Shown: positions 43,351 to 53,271, counted from the stretch's first letter. The stretch is 64,000 nucleotides of DNA from Magnetaquicoccus sp039908525 (GCA_039908525.1 JAMOAY010000015.1:1-64000); one strand, 5' to 3'. Translations and numbers: made by a program. The notes: generated by a model from the sequence alone, not told the origin.

Positions 43351-45315
43351 ATGTGGATTGAGATCGGCCATTTCGCCGCCATTATCGCCTTTTTGCTGGC
43401 CGTCACCCAGACCGGCACCGCGTTGGCCGGGGTCACACTGGCCAGACCGGCCTGGGTGCGTGCCGGGGAGCGTTCCGCCTACACCGCCTTCGCCCTGCTC
43501 ACTCTGGCGGGAGGCACGGTGGTTGCGTCCTTTCTCTCCCACGATTTTTCCGTCCGCTATGTTGCGGAACACGCCTCCCTGGATCTGCCCGTCTTCTATC
43601 TGGCCACCGCCCTGTGGGGTGGACATGAGGGTTCCCTGCTGCTCTGGGCCTGGCTGCTCGCCCTCTTCAATGCCGTGGCCGTCTGGCGCCATTGGGCAAC
43701 CCACGCCCGTTCCATGCCCTGGATCCTGGCCATCCTCGGCGCCGTACTGGCCGGCTTCTTGACCTTGATCCTCTTTCTCTCCAGTCCGTTTGACCGCCTG
43801 ATTCCGGCGCCGGCCAACGGGCGGGATCTCAATCCCATGCTGCAGGACCCGGGCATGGTGTTTCATCCGCCATTCCTCTACATGGGCTATGTCGGCTTTG
43901 CCATCCCCTACGCCTTTGCCATGGCCGCCCTGATCACCGGGCAAACCGGCGAAGAGTGGATCCTCGCCACCCGCCGCTGGATCCTGTTCGCCTGGCTCAC
44001 CCTGACCATCGGCATCGTGTTTGGCAGCTACTGGGCCTATTACGTGCTGGGATGGGGCGGCTACTGGGCCTGGGATCCGGTGGAAAACGCCTCGTTCATG
44101 CCCTGGCTGACCGCCACCGCGCTCCTCCACTCGGTGATGGTGCAGGAGCGGCGGGGAATGTTCAAAACCTGGAACCTTTTTCTGATCATCACCACCTTTG
44201 CCCTCTCGCTGTTGGGCACCTTTCTGGTGCGCTCCGGGGTTCTCTCCTCGGTCCACTCCTTCGCCAGTGACCCGGCACGCGGGGTCTATATCCTCCTGTT
44301 CATGAGCCTGGTGTTGCTCTTCTCCTTCGGCATGCTGGTGGCACGCTCCCGTTCCCTGCGCACGGAGATCCATCTGGAAAGCGCCCTCTCCAAGGAGTCG
44401 GCCTTTCTGTTCAACAATCTCCTGCTGCTGGTCGCCGCCTTGACCGTCCTGCTCGGCACCCTGTACCCCCTGGCCATCGAAACCCTCACCGACAGCAAGG
44501 TATCGGTGGGTGCACCCTACTACAACAAGGTCTTCATCCCCATCATGCTGGGCATCCTGCTGTTGATGGGCGTTGGCCCTCTGGTCGCCTGGCGTCGCAC
44601 TTTGTCAACCCGACTGCGCCGGGAGTTGCCGCTGCCCATCCTGCTGGGGGTGGGTGGGCTGCTGTGCGCCCTCTGGCTGCCGGTACCCCACCTCTACGGG
44701 TTGATCGCCGCCGGGTTGCTGCTGTTTGTCATCGGCACCCACGGCATGGATATCGTCCGCAGCGTTCGTGCCCGCCTGGCAGCCCGCCGCACGGGACCGG
44801 GAAGCGGCGGAGAAGAGACCCCTCTCACCGCCCTGTGGCACCTGCTTGTGCGCAACAAAAGGCGCTACGGGGGCATGCTGGTCCATCTGGGCATCGTGGT
44901 CATGAGTATGGGTTTTATCGGTTCAGGGCTCTTCCAGCAAGAGCTGGATCTGCTCCTCTCCCCCGGCGACACGGTCAAACTGGGGGATTGGCGCCTGACC
45001 CTGGAGTCGATGGGCAATGCTGCCAAACACAACTGGACCGCTGTGGAGGCCGTCGTGCGGGCGGAGCGCGACGGGCAGAAGATCACCCTGCGCCCGCAAA
45101 AGCGGACCTATAAAAGCGGCCAACCGATCACCGAAGCGGCCATCCACAGCACATGGCGCGAAGATCTTTATGTCGTGCTGGGGGAGGCCGTGCAGGAAAG
45201 AGGTTGGAATTTCCGCATCTATCGCACACCGTTGGTGATCTGGATCTGGTGGGGGGCGTGTCTGATGGCCATCGGAGCCGCCTTTGCCCTGTTGCAGGGG
45301 AGGCGCCCGTCATGA
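43351..45315 (+). CDS. ccmF: Cytochrome c heme lyase subunit CcmF
   Basis: 654 residues, about 15 transmembrane segments. Attaches heme to apocytochrome c in the periplasm. It has the WWD-type motif (WGGYWAWDPVENASFMPWL) and conserved histidines in LWGGHEGSLLLW, FHPPFLYMGYVG and LLHSVMVQER. ATG at 43351 is chosen because the protein then begins WIEIGHFA like other CcmF; no good ribosome site is visible. Its stop overlaps ccmG (ATGA). Confidence 0.95.
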   Translation: MWIEIGHFAAIIAFLLAVTQTGTALAGVTLARPAWVRAGERSAYTAFALLTLAGGTVVASFLSHDFSVRYVAEHASLDLPVFYLATALWGGHEGSLLLWAWLLALFNAVAVWRHWATHARSMPWILAILGAVLAGFLTLILFLSSPFDRLIPAPANGRDLNPMLQDPGMVFHPPFLYMGYVGFAIPYAFAMAALITGQTGEEWILATRRWILFAWLTLTIGIVFGSYWAYYVLGWGGYWAWDPVENASFMPWLTATALLHSVMVQERRGMFKTWNLFLIITTFALSLLGTFLVRSGVLSSVHSFASDPARGVYILLFMSLVLLFSFGMLVARSRSLRTEIHLESALSKESAFLFNNLLLLVAALTVLLGTLYPLAIETLTDSKVSVGAPYYNKVFIPIMLGILLLMGVGPLVAWRRTLSTRLRRELPLPILLGVGGLLCALWLPVPHLYGLIAAGLLLFVIGTHGMDIVRSVRARLAARRTGPGSGGEETPLTALWHLLVRNKRRYGGMLVHLGIVVMSMGFIGSGLFQQELDLLLSPGDTVKLGDWRLTLESMGNAAKHNWTAVEAVVRAERDGQKITLRPQKRTYKSGQPITEAAIHSTWREDLYVVLGEAVQERGWNFRIYRTPLVIWIWWGACLMAIGAAFALLQGRRPS

Positions 45316-45863
45316 AATATCTCTGGCAGGGCATCCTGTTGCTGACGGTCATCGCCATTCTGGCCCTGTTCGCTCTGGGATTGCACAACGATCCCAAAAT
45401 CATCCCTTCGCCTCTGGTCAATCGTCCAGCCCCCCCCTTCGCCACCCTGGATCTGGAAGGCAAGCCGATCAGCCTGGCAGAGCAGCAAGGCAAGTGGGTG
45501 CTGGTCAACTTCTGGGGCTCCTGGTGTGTCAGTTGCGTGGCCGAACACCCCTATCTGATCGCACTGGCCAACAAGACCCGCTCTCGCAGCGATTTTGTCA
45601 TCCTCGGCGTCGATTTCAAAGATACCGAGCAGGGGGCCAAACAGTTTCTGGCCCGACATGGCGACCCCGGCTATCGCCACGCCTTCGACCCGAAGCAAAA
45701 GATCGCCATCGACTGGGGGGTGTATGGTGCACCGGAGTCCTATCTGGTGGACCCCCAGGGCAGGATACGCCTCAAACAGACCGGTCCCCTCCATGCGGGC
45801 TGGTTCGAACAGGTCGCCCTGCCCCTCATGCAGGCCGAAAAGCCACAGGCAGGCAGCCCATGA
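45312..45863 (+). CDS. ccmG: Periplasmic thiol-disulfide protein CcmG/DsbE
   Basis: 183 residues: one N-terminal anchor helix and a thioredoxin fold with WCVSC (NFWGSWCVSC). DsbE-specific segments include GVYGAPESYLVD and GPL near the C-terminus. Keeps apocytochrome c thiols reduced for heme attachment. Coupled by ATGA overlaps to ccmF before and ccmH after. Confidence 0.95.
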   Translation: MKYLWQGILLLTVIAILALFALGLHNDPKIIPSPLVNRPAPPFATLDLEGKPISLAEQQGKWVLVNFWGSWCVSCVAEHPYLIALANKTRSRSDFVILGVDFKDTEQGAKQFLARHGDPGYRHAFDPKQKIAIDWGVYGAPESYLVDPQGRIRLKQTGPLHAGWFEQVALPLMQAEKPQAGSP

Positions 45864-46336
45864 TCCGTCGTCTCCTCTTTGCTGTTCTGTTGACACTCCT
45901 CTTCTCTCTTGCCATCCCCGCCCAGGCGGCACAGAGGGAGGAGGATCCCGGCGAGTCCCTGGTCAGAAAGATTGCCAAAGATCTCCGCTGCGCCGTTTGC
46001 CAGAATCAATCCCTCTATGAATCCAATGCGGATCTCGCCAAAGACATGCTGGTTGTCATTCGCGACAAGGTGCAGGCCGGCGAGAGCGAAGCGGCCATAC
46101 GCGACTATTTTTTCCAACGCTATGGAGATTACATCTACCTGGAACCCACCGGGTCGGGCACCAACAGACTGTTGTGGCTGGTACCGGTGCTGGGGGTGCT
46201 GATCGGGGGTGCGGGATTGTGGGCCGCCATCCACCGCTGGAAGCGCCCGCCGGCCACCGTCGCAGAGGGCGCCCCGGAGCTCACAGAGGCGGTCAAAACA
46301 CGCATTCAGCAGGCGTTGGACCGCGTGGATGTCTGA
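45860..46336 (+). CDS. ccmH: Cytochrome c maturation protein CcmH
   Basis: 158 residues. A signal peptide or anchor, the LRCAVCQNQSL redox motif, a helical domain (YFFQRYGDYIYL) and a C-terminal transmembrane helix (LWLVPVLGVLIGGAGL). Works with CcmG to reduce apocytochrome. Overlaps ccmG by four bases. The cluster stops here: no ccmI follows, and gyrB is convergent. Confidence 0.94.
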   Translation: MIRRLLFAVLLTLLFSLAIPAQAAQREEDPGESLVRKIAKDLRCAVCQNQSLYESNADLAKDMLVVIRDKVQAGESEAAIRDYFFQRYGDYIYLEPTGSGTNRLLWLVPVLGVLIGGAGLWAAIHRWKRPPATVAEGAPELTEAVKTRIQQALDRVDV

Positions 46337-46372
46337 GCAGGATGGATCCCGCTTGAAATCCCTTGGGCGCGC

Positions 46373-48817
46373 CTACACATCCAGGTTGACCACGTTCAAG
46401 GCGTTATCCTGGATAAAATCCCGCCTTGGCTCCACCGCATCCCCCATGAGGGTGGTAAAAACCAGATCCGCCTCGACGGCATCCTCCACCCGCACCTTCA
46501 TCAGGGTCCGCTGTGCCGGGTCCATGGTGGTCTCCCACAACTGCTCCGGGTTCATCTCACCCAACCCTTTGTAGCGCTGGATGCTCTGCCCCTTGCGCCC
46601 CTCCGCCATGACCCAGTCCAACAGCGCCTCCATGCCGGAGATGGCAACCTCCCGACTCCCCTTGCGGAAGACCGGTCGGGCGCCCAGACGGTCACGCACC
46701 CGACCGACCCGCTCCAGCATCTCCCGGTATTCGGGCGAACGGGTCAACCGGGTATCCAGCACGGTCTGGTTGGGTACGCCGTGAATGGTCCGCACCACAT
46801 GAATGGCCTCGGCGCCTACCTCCGCATCATGCACCACCAGCAACTGCACCCGTTCCGACTCCCCCTTGGCCTGGGACAAAGCCAGGCGCAACCGCTCCCC
46901 CGCCGCATTGGCCGCCTCGCTCTCCTCCAGGGTCTCCGGGCGGATACCCACCTCCTCCACAGCCACCATCAAGACCAGGCGGTCATACTGGCGCGCCATG
47001 CGGTTGAGCACAGCGACGTAGCGCTGGCACTCACGCACCATGTTGACCAGCAACAACGGCTCCGCACTCTCCCCGGTCTCCCCCGCCAGCGTGACCCCCT
47101 CCAGACCGTGGAGCATCAACAGTTCGTGAAGGGCCTCCTCATCCTTGAGATAATGGACCGTTTTGCCACGCATCATCCGATACAGGGGCGGCTGGGCAAT
47201 GTACAGATGGCCGCGGGCCACAATATCGGGAAACTGCCGGTAGAAAAAGGTCAACAACAAGGTGCGAATGTGCGCCCCATCCACATCGGCATCGGTCATG
47301 ATGATGATGTGGTGATAGCGCAATTTGTTGATGTCATACTCTTCGCTGCCGATACCGGTGCCCAGGGCGGTGATCAGGGTACCCACCTCCGCCGAGGAGA
47401 TCATTTTGTCAAAACGGGCCTTCTCCACGTTGAGAATTTTGCCCTTGAGGGGCAAGACCGCCTGGTTTTTGCGGTTGCGCGCCTGTTTGGCGGAACCGCC
47501 TGCCGAGTCCCCCTCCACCAGATAGAGTTCACACAGCGCGGGATCCTTCTCCTGACAGTCGGCCAGTTTACCCGGCAGGGAGGAGATGTCCAGGGCACTT
47601 TTGCGCCGGGTCAACTCACGGGCCTTGCGGGCCGCCTCCCGGGCCGTGGCCGCCTCCAGGGTCTTGGCGGCAATCTGTTTGGCATGCTGAGGATTCTCTT
47701 CAAAATAGGTGGCCAATTGGTCACCCACAATCGACTCCACGGCGGTGCGCACCTCGGAAGAGACCAGTTTTTCCTTGGTTTGGGAGGAGAATTTGGGATC
47801 GGGCAGTTTGACCGAGATGACCGCCGTCAACCCTTCACGGCAATCCTCGCCCGCCATGGCGATCTTCTCTTTCTTGCCCACGTTCGAGGCGACGAGATAG
47901 TTGTTGAGGGTACGGGTCAGAGCCGCCCGGAAACCGGCCAGATGGGTACCCCCGTCCCGCTGGGGGATGTTGTTGGTGTAGCAGAAAACACTCTCTTGAT
48001 AGGAGTCGTTCCACTGCATGGCCACATCCAGATGGACCGGCCCCCTGTCATCGGTAAAACAGATGGGCGGCGCGTGCAACGGAGTGCGGGCCTTGTTCAG
48101 GTGCTCGACGAACGAGCGGATGCCCCCCTCATAGTGAAAATGGTGGCTCTTGCCGCTGATATCTTCGCGAATATGGATATGAACGCCATTGTTGAGAAAA
48201 GAGAGCTCCCGCAACCGTTGCGACAGGGTATCGAAGGAGAACTCGGTCGAGGTGAAAACCGCCCGGCTGGGCAGAAAGGTGATCTCCGTTCCGGTTGCGG
48301 CGGTATCCCCCGTGATACGGATATCGCTCACCGGGTTGCCATCCCGATACTCCTGGGTCCAGACATGACCGCCGCGGCGCACCGTCAGCAACAACCGTTC
48401 CGAGAGGGCATTGACCACCGACACCCCCACCCCATGCAGACCGCCGGAGACCTTGTAGGAGTTCTGATTGAATTTGCCCCCGGCATGCAGCACCGTCATC
48501 ACCACCTCGGCGGCCGATTTGCCCTCCTCCTCGTGCATCTCGGTGGGGATGCCCCGCCCATTGTCGCACACGGTGGCCGAACCATCGCTGTGCAGGGTCA
48601 CGTCGATGCGGTTGCAATAGCCGGCCAGGGATTCATCGATGGCGTTGTCCACCACCTCGAAGACCATGTGGTGCAGGCCGGAACCGTCATCGGTGTCGCC
48701 AATGTACATGCCGGGACGCTTGCGCACCGCGTCCAGCCCTTTGAGCACCTCGATACTGCCCGCTCCATAGCTGTCGGCTCCGTTACCGTTTGCTGCCTCG
48801 TTGCCCGGCATGTTCAT
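46373..48817 (-). CDS. gyrB: DNA gyrase subunit B
   Basis: 814 residues, the long Gram-negative form. ATPase domain with NAIDESLAGYC, NGRGIP and GGLHGVGVSVVNALS; a TOPRIM domain with LVEGDSAGGSA and DADVDGAHI; and the C-terminal GLGEMNPEQLWETTMDP. An insert of about 170 residues sits in the TOPRIM region, as in other proteobacterial GyrB. GGAG lies eight bases before the ATG at 48817. Convergent with ccmH. Confidence 0.97.
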   Translation of the reverse strand: MNMPGNEAANGNGADSYGAGSIEVLKGLDAVRKRPGMYIGDTDDGSGLHHMVFEVVDNAIDESLAGYCNRIDVTLHSDGSATVCDNGRGIPTEMHEEEGKSAAEVVMTVLHAGGKFNQNSYKVSGGLHGVGVSVVNALSERLLLTVRRGGHVWTQEYRDGNPVSDIRITGDTAATGTEITFLPSRAVFTSTEFSFDTLSQRLRELSFLNNGVHIHIREDISGKSHHFHYEGGIRSFVEHLNKARTPLHAPPICFTDDRGPVHLDVAMQWNDSYQESVFCYTNNIPQRDGGTHLAGFRAALTRTLNNYLVASNVGKKEKIAMAGEDCREGLTAVISVKLPDPKFSSQTKEKLVSSEVRTAVESIVGDQLATYFEENPQHAKQIAAKTLEAATAREAARKARELTRRKSALDISSLPGKLADCQEKDPALCELYLVEGDSAGGSAKQARNRKNQAVLPLKGKILNVEKARFDKMISSAEVGTLITALGTGIGSEEYDINKLRYHHIIIMTDADVDGAHIRTLLLTFFYRQFPDIVARGHLYIAQPPLYRMMRGKTVHYLKDEEALHELLMLHGLEGVTLAGETGESAEPLLLVNMVRECQRYVAVLNRMARQYDRLVLMVAVEEVGIRPETLEESEAANAAGERLRLALSQAKGESERVQLLVVHDAEVGAEAIHVVRTIHGVPNQTVLDTRLTRSPEYREMLERVGRVRDRLGARPVFRKGSREVAISGMEALLDWVMAEGRKGQSIQRYKGLGEMNPEQLWETTMDPAQRTLMKVRVEDAVEADLVFTTLMGDAVEPRRDFIQDNALNVVNLDV

Positions 48818-48947
48818 CTGTATTGCTCCGCAGGGTGATTCAGGGATCCAGAGGGGGAAGGATAGGCCTTGTGCCGTCCTTTGTCAATTGACGGACTCTT
48901 GCACAACATTTTGTATTCGGAAGAGAAAATCTCCCCCAAACCCCGTA

Positions 48948-49850
48948 CTACTTTGATTCTGTCCTGCCGTCTGCCGGGGCAAACAGTCGCTCGCACTGTG
49001 ACGGAGCGAGTTGCTCCAGACAGGTCATGACGCCGTCGAACAGTTCAGGCGCAGAACAACCTTCTTTCCCAACAGCATGCCCCCCGGCGCCCAACGCCAG
49101 CCAGACCAACACATGCACCATACCGGACGGCACCCAGCGATGCCCCGCATACGCACCCCGTCCCAACAGCAGATCCTCCAGATGAGCCAACGGCACCCGC
49201 AACGCACGGCCTTCCCAGGAGTCCTGCATCGTCAGCAACGCCTGCCCCGTCACCTGCACATCGAGAAAACCCAACAAAAAAAATCCGGTCCGGAACTCGG
49301 CGGCCACCAGAAGCGGGGTGGCGCCGGACAACTGCACCGCCAACCCTGTCTCCTCCGCCACCTCCCGGACAATGGTCTGCGCCGGGGTTTCATCGCACGT
49401 CCGCCCGTCCACGGTTGGGCAAACGGCGCCTCCGATGATATGCAATCCCCCCGGATAGGTGTCCGAGCGCGGACTTCTGCGGTGTACGATCAACTCCCCG
49501 CTCTGCGCACAACACAACACCCCGCTGGCGCTGAGCACATACTCCCCGGCCAACGCCCCCACCGTGTTGCCAATCTGTCCCGCCTGCCGCCGTCTTTTGA
49601 CACAGGCATAATCGGCCTCCCAGTACTCGAACAGGGCATACGGAGGCCGGGGATCACGGATGAGGGCATGCCGATCGTTGATGGGCGGCAGAGGCTCACC
49701 CGGATAGGCCGTGGCCTGGAACGGCGGCGCGTCGGCAGCCCGGCGCAGGAGGGGAACGGCATCCGCAAGGGCAAGCAGACGCACCTCCCGCAATCTGTCC
49801 GCAAAAAACCGATTGATTCTTGAGCCAATGAAGGCCCTGTCCCACGGCAT
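48948..49850 (-). CDS. Nudix hydrolase family protein
   Basis: 300 residues. The middle holds a Nudix box (ETPAQTIVREVAEETGLAV) preceded by GGLHIIGGAV and VHRRSP, as in pyrophosphohydrolases. The first glycine spacing differs by one residue from the consensus. The roughly 100 residues before and 90 after match nothing I recognise. The ATG at 49850 has GGAG six bases upstream. The substrate cannot be predicted. Confidence 0.72.
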   Translation of the reverse strand: MPWDRAFIGSRINRFFADRLREVRLLALADAVPLLRRAADAPPFQATAYPGEPLPPINDRHALIRDPRPPYALFEYWEADYACVKRRRQAGQIGNTVGALAGEYVLSASGVLCCAQSGELIVHRRSPRSDTYPGGLHIIGGAVCPTVDGRTCDETPAQTIVREVAEETGLAVQLSGATPLLVAAEFRTGFFLLGFLDVQVTGQALLTMQDSWEGRALRVPLAHLEDLLLGRGAYAGHRWVPSGMVHVLVWLALGAGGHAVGKEGCSAPELFDGVMTCLEQLAPSQCERLFAPADGRTESK

Positions 49851-49870
49851 GGCATCTCCGCAACGGCTGC

Positions 49871-49921
49871 AAAAACAAAACCCCTGCCCCCGGCACGAAA
49901 CCATCGAACCGGGGACAGGGG
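49871..49921 (-). terminator. Rho-independent terminator of the small gene 49956-50159
   Basis: On the minus strand CCCCTGTCCCCGG pairs with CCGGGGGCAGGGG around a 15-base loop, followed by TTTTGTTTTTG. Ends transcription before the Nudix gene. Confidence 0.8.
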
Positions 49922-49955
49922 CCATATTACCCCACACAACAACACAGAAAAGAGG

Positions 49956-50159
49956 TCAGACCTGATTCCGGGTCAACGCCTTGGCAAACACCGACGAGAA
50001 ATCCACCCCCTCCCCGTCTCGCTCCCGGTGACTCTCCTGGGCAGAACGATCGGTGGTCTGGCTGCGCACACCCGCGCTGGGCTCCACCACCTGACGGGGC
50101 AGCGGCCTGCCCACCTGATGATAGAAATAAACCAATTCGGGACAACTGATGCTGAGCAT
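49956..50159 (-). CDS. Small hypothetical protein, 67 residues
   Basis: Begins MLSISCPELVYFYHQVGRPL and is hydrophilic afterwards, with a disordered-looking Ser/Thr/Arg-rich middle and the C-terminus FAKALTRNQV. I recognise no family. Support comes from its own terminator at 49871 and its isolation between two terminator structures. The ribosome site is weak. Confidence 0.5.
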   Translation of the reverse strand: MLSISCPELVYFYHQVGRPLPRQVVEPSAGVRSQTTDRSAQESHRERDGEGVDFSSVFAKALTRNQV

Positions 50160-50238
50160 GGCCTGACGCTACCTGCGAGGGTTGAATTGCTACCGTGTTA
50201 TATAATTGTTCGGCTTTTATTCCCTCCGAGTCAAGCAC

Positions 50239-50261
50239 TTTTTTGTGCGTTGCACAAAAAA
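50239..50261. terminator. Bidirectional A/T-flanked hairpin after the EF-G-like gene
   Basis: A perfect palindrome, TTTTTTGTGC GTT GCACAAAAAA, 11 bases past the stop of the EF-G-like gene. The stem is A/T-rich, so it is a weak terminator candidate. Confidence 0.45.
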
Positions 50262-50271
50262 AATTTCCGCC

Positions 50272-52350
50272 CTATCCCTTCCTGCTCAACACCAACCGTG
50301 CCGTGTGGCTGGGCACCTCCTGATAGCCGATCACCCGCATGGTGTACAGACCGCGGCCAGAGCTGATTGCGTTCAGAATATTTCCATAATCAAGCACTTC
50401 AGCCATGGGTGTCTCGGCCAGGACAATCTGGTTGTTGACCCTGGGGGTCACTCCCGTCACCCGACCGCGGCGGCTGTTCAGATCGCCGATCACATCTCCC
50501 AGCACATCGTCGGGCACGGTAATCTCCATGCCCATGATCGGCTCCAACAAAACGGAGCCTCCCTCCTCCATGGCCTTGCGAAAGGCGATGCCACCCGCCG
50601 CACGAAAGGCGTTGTCCGACGAGTCCACCGGGTGAAAACTGCCGTCCACCAGGGTCACCTTGCAGTCCACCACCGGATAGCCGCCCAGCACACCCCGGCC
50701 AAGCTCCTCCTCGATCCCCTTCGCCACCGAGGGGATGTACTGGCGGGGAATGGCACCTCCGACGATCTGCTCCTCGAAGAGGTACCCCCCTCCCCGTGGC
50801 AACGGCTCCACCTGCAACCAACAGTCGCCGAACTGGCCCCGGCCGCCGCTCTGTTTTTTCAAGCGTCCCTGGACCCGTACCGGCCGGCTGAGGCTCTCCC
50901 GATAGGGCACCCGCGGGGTTTTCATGCCGGCCACCACCCCGAATTTGCGTTTCAAGCGGTCCAGGGCCACCCGCAAGTGGGTCTGGCCCATACCCCCCAG
51001 GATCATGTCGTGGGTCTCGGCATCGCGGAAAAAATGCAGGGTCGGATCCTCTTCGGTCAACCGGAGCAGGCCCGCCGCCACCCGATCCTCCTGCTGGGCA
51101 TCCGCTTCCACGGCAAAGCTCAGGGAGGGATCCAGAAAACGGACCCGTCGGTAACGGATGGGGTGATCCAGTGCGCACAAGGTATCCCCGCTGCGGGTCT
51201 CCTCCAGCTTGGCAATGGCGCCGATCTCACCGGCCTGCAAGCGACTGACGGCGCGCATCTCCTTGCCCTGCATCCGGAACAGACGCCCTCCCCGCTCTTT
51301 GCAGGAGCGGTCGCTGTTGTAACACGGTTGATCCGCCTCGATGGCGCCGGAGAAGACCCGGATCACCGACAGTTTGCCGGCAAATGGATCGATGGTGGTC
51401 TTGAACACCACCGCCGAAAAAGGATCGCCCACCGTCGGGGCGCGGGCAATCGCACGATCGGGTTGCGCGGGATCCTCGCCCAGCAGGGATCGATGGTCCG
51501 CCTGCTCGCCCGGATTGGGCAGGTAATGGACGATCCCGTTGGCCAGGGCGCGCACGCCGATGTTGGCCAGTCCGGAGCCGCAAAAGACCAGAAACAGACG
51601 CCGCTCGTGCACCGCCTGGCGCAGGCCCGCATGGATCGTCGCCTCGTCCGGCTCTTCAGCCGCTTCCAGGTACCGTTCCAACAGGCGATCGTCGGCCTCC
51701 ACCACCTTCTCCACCAGTTGGGTGCGGTAGTGTTGGGAATCGGCCCGCATCGACTCCGGAAAGTCAATCTGGGTGAAACGGCCGTTCCGGGCCGACCAGG
51801 CGGTCATGGGAATCAGATCGATGATGCCGGCAAAACTCTCCCCAGCCCCGATGGGAATGGTCAACGGCAGCGCCGTCACCTGCAACGACCGTTCGATATC
51901 TCCCAGCACCCGAATGAAATCGGTGCGTGGCTGGTCCATCTTGTTGATAAAACCGATCACCGCCAGCTGGGCATCCTCGACCATATTCCAGAGGCGCATG
52001 TTTTCCGGCTTGACCCCCAACTGACCGGAGATGATCATCACCGCCCCGCCCACCACCTGCAACACGCTGCGGGTGGATTCCAGGAAATCCACATATCCCG
52101 GTGTATCCACCAGGTTGAACCAGTGGTCGCGCCAGCTGCAGTATCCCACGTGCGGGGTGATGGTGATGCCCCGTTCCAGCTCCTCCACTTCGGTACTCAT
52201 CACCGCCGTACCGGTCCCCACCTCACCCCGGCGATCGATGGCCTGACCGTTGAACAGAATGGCCTCGGCCAGGGTGGTTTTGCCCCCCCCGCCATGGGCG
52301 ATCAGGGCCACATTGCGGATGGAAAGAATATCGGGCGATTCACTCTGCAT
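50272..52350 (-). CDS. Elongation factor G-like GTPase (FusA paralog)
   Basis: 692 residues with all EF-G domains, but altered switch motifs. The P-loop is AHGGGGKTT instead of AHIDAGKTT, and G3 reads DTPGYVDF: Tyr86 replaces the catalytic His. G4 NKMD is kept. Domain IV has SGGRGQFGDCW. The family is the EF-G-like group common in Pseudomonadota and others, function unclear. GGGAG precedes the ATG at 52350. It follows pyrK by 33 bases, so it may be transcribed with the pyrimidine cluster. Confidence 0.85.
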   Translation of the reverse strand: MQSESPDILSIRNVALIAHGGGGKTTLAEAILFNGQAIDRRGEVGTGTAVMSTEVEELERGITITPHVGYCSWRDHWFNLVDTPGYVDFLESTRSVLQVVGGAVMIISGQLGVKPENMRLWNMVEDAQLAVIGFINKMDQPRTDFIRVLGDIERSLQVTALPLTIPIGAGESFAGIIDLIPMTAWSARNGRFTQIDFPESMRADSQHYRTQLVEKVVEADDRLLERYLEAAEEPDEATIHAGLRQAVHERRLFLVFCGSGLANIGVRALANGIVHYLPNPGEQADHRSLLGEDPAQPDRAIARAPTVGDPFSAVVFKTTIDPFAGKLSVIRVFSGAIEADQPCYNSDRSCKERGGRLFRMQGKEMRAVSRLQAGEIGAIAKLEETRSGDTLCALDHPIRYRRVRFLDPSLSFAVEADAQQEDRVAAGLLRLTEEDPTLHFFRDAETHDMILGGMGQTHLRVALDRLKRKFGVVAGMKTPRVPYRESLSRPVRVQGRLKKQSGGRGQFGDCWLQVEPLPRGGGYLFEEQIVGGAIPRQYIPSVAKGIEEELGRGVLGGYPVVDCKVTLVDGSFHPVDSSDNAFRAAGGIAFRKAMEEGGSVLLEPIMGMEITVPDDVLGDVIGDLNSRRGRVTGVTPRVNNQIVLAETPMAEVLDYGNILNAISSGRGLYTMRVIGYQEVPSHTARLVLSRKG

Positions 52351-52383
52351 GACAGATGCTCCCTGTTGATCGTTGGCTGGATG

Positions 52384-53271
52384 TCACATACGGCAACGGC
52401 TCTCCGCCGGGTCAACGACATGCCGATCCGCCGCCGGCCAATCCACATCTTGCAGTGGAAAGACCGGACCGTCCATGCAAACCCGTCGATAATGGTCTGT
52501 CCCATGTTCCCGAATCCGGGCCACACAGCCGACGCAACCGCCAAACCCGCAGGCCATATGGGCTTCCAGAGAGGCCTCACCCTGCAGGGCGAACCGCTCC
52601 GCCACCTGGGCCAGTGCCGCCATCATGGGTTCTGGTCCGCAGGTGTAGAGACGGCAGTGTCGTCGTTGTCCCGGCTCCATTTTCTGCAAAATCTCCGCCG
52701 CCAGTTCGGTGACAAACCCCTGAAAAAAACCGGGTCGGGGGGTCAGCGAGGCGAGACGGCTGTACACGCCCAGGCGTTGCAGGTGGTTCAGGGCCAGGCC
52801 GGCGCTCAAAGTCTCCCGTTCGGGGTCTGCGGCAACCGGCAGTGGCGACTCCGACTCGATACCCCACAGCAGGGTGGTGGCGATACCCTGTGCGGCCAAC
52901 TGTCGGGCGAAAAAGTCCAACGGGGCCAGCCCCACGCCGCCAGCCACCAGCAGGGCCTGCGTTCCAGCAGGTGGCGACATAAAAGGACATCCCAGAGGGC
53001 CAAGCAGTGGGGTTGTAAAACCCGGCTGCCATTCTGTCATGCGGCGACTGCCCTTGCCCACCACCCGGTAGAGCAGGTCGATGCACTGTTCGGTTGGCTG
53101 GCTGTCCCAGATGGAGAAAGGGCGAGGTACCGTCAGGCCGGGGCCGCAGGTCAGTTGGATAAACTGACCCGCCTGGGCCTGTTCCAGGCCGGGCGCATGA
53201 AGACGCAAGAACCACATGGAGTCATGCAGATTTCTGTTTTCCACCACCCGTCCCTGAATACGTCGGATCAT
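52384..53271 (-). CDS. pyrK: PyrK-like dihydroorotate dehydrogenase electron-transfer subunit
   Basis: About 295 residues. A ferredoxin-reductase fold: FAD-binding RPFSIWD, the NAD-binding VAGGVGLAPL, and a C-terminal 2Fe-2S site (CGFGGCVGC, later RRVCMDGPVFPLQDVDW). PyrK passes electrons from dihydroorotate dehydrogenase PyrD to NAD+. No pyrD is in the window. Start uncertain: ATG at 53271, ATG at 53283 or GTG at 53295. It lies 80 bases after pyrC, beyond a hairpin. Confidence 0.85.
   Translation of the reverse strand: MIRRIQGRVVENRNLHDSMWFLRLHAPGLEQAQAGQFIQLTCGPGLTVPRPFSIWDSQPTEQCIDLLYRVVGKGSRRMTEWQPGFTTPLLGPLGCPFMSPPAGTQALLVAGGVGLAPLDFFARQLAAQGIATTLLWGIESESPLPVAADPERETLSAGLALNHLQRLGVYSRLASLTPRPGFFQGFVTELAAEILQKMEPGQRRHCRLYTCGPEPMMAALAQVAERFALQGEASLEAHMACGFGGCVGCVARIREHGTDHYRRVCMDGPVFPLQDVDWPAADRHVVDPAESRCRM

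Noticed and set aside
46781..48838. Plus-strand open frame of 685 codons opposite gyrB
   Set aside because: gyrB is unmistakable on the other strand; the frame has no motif.
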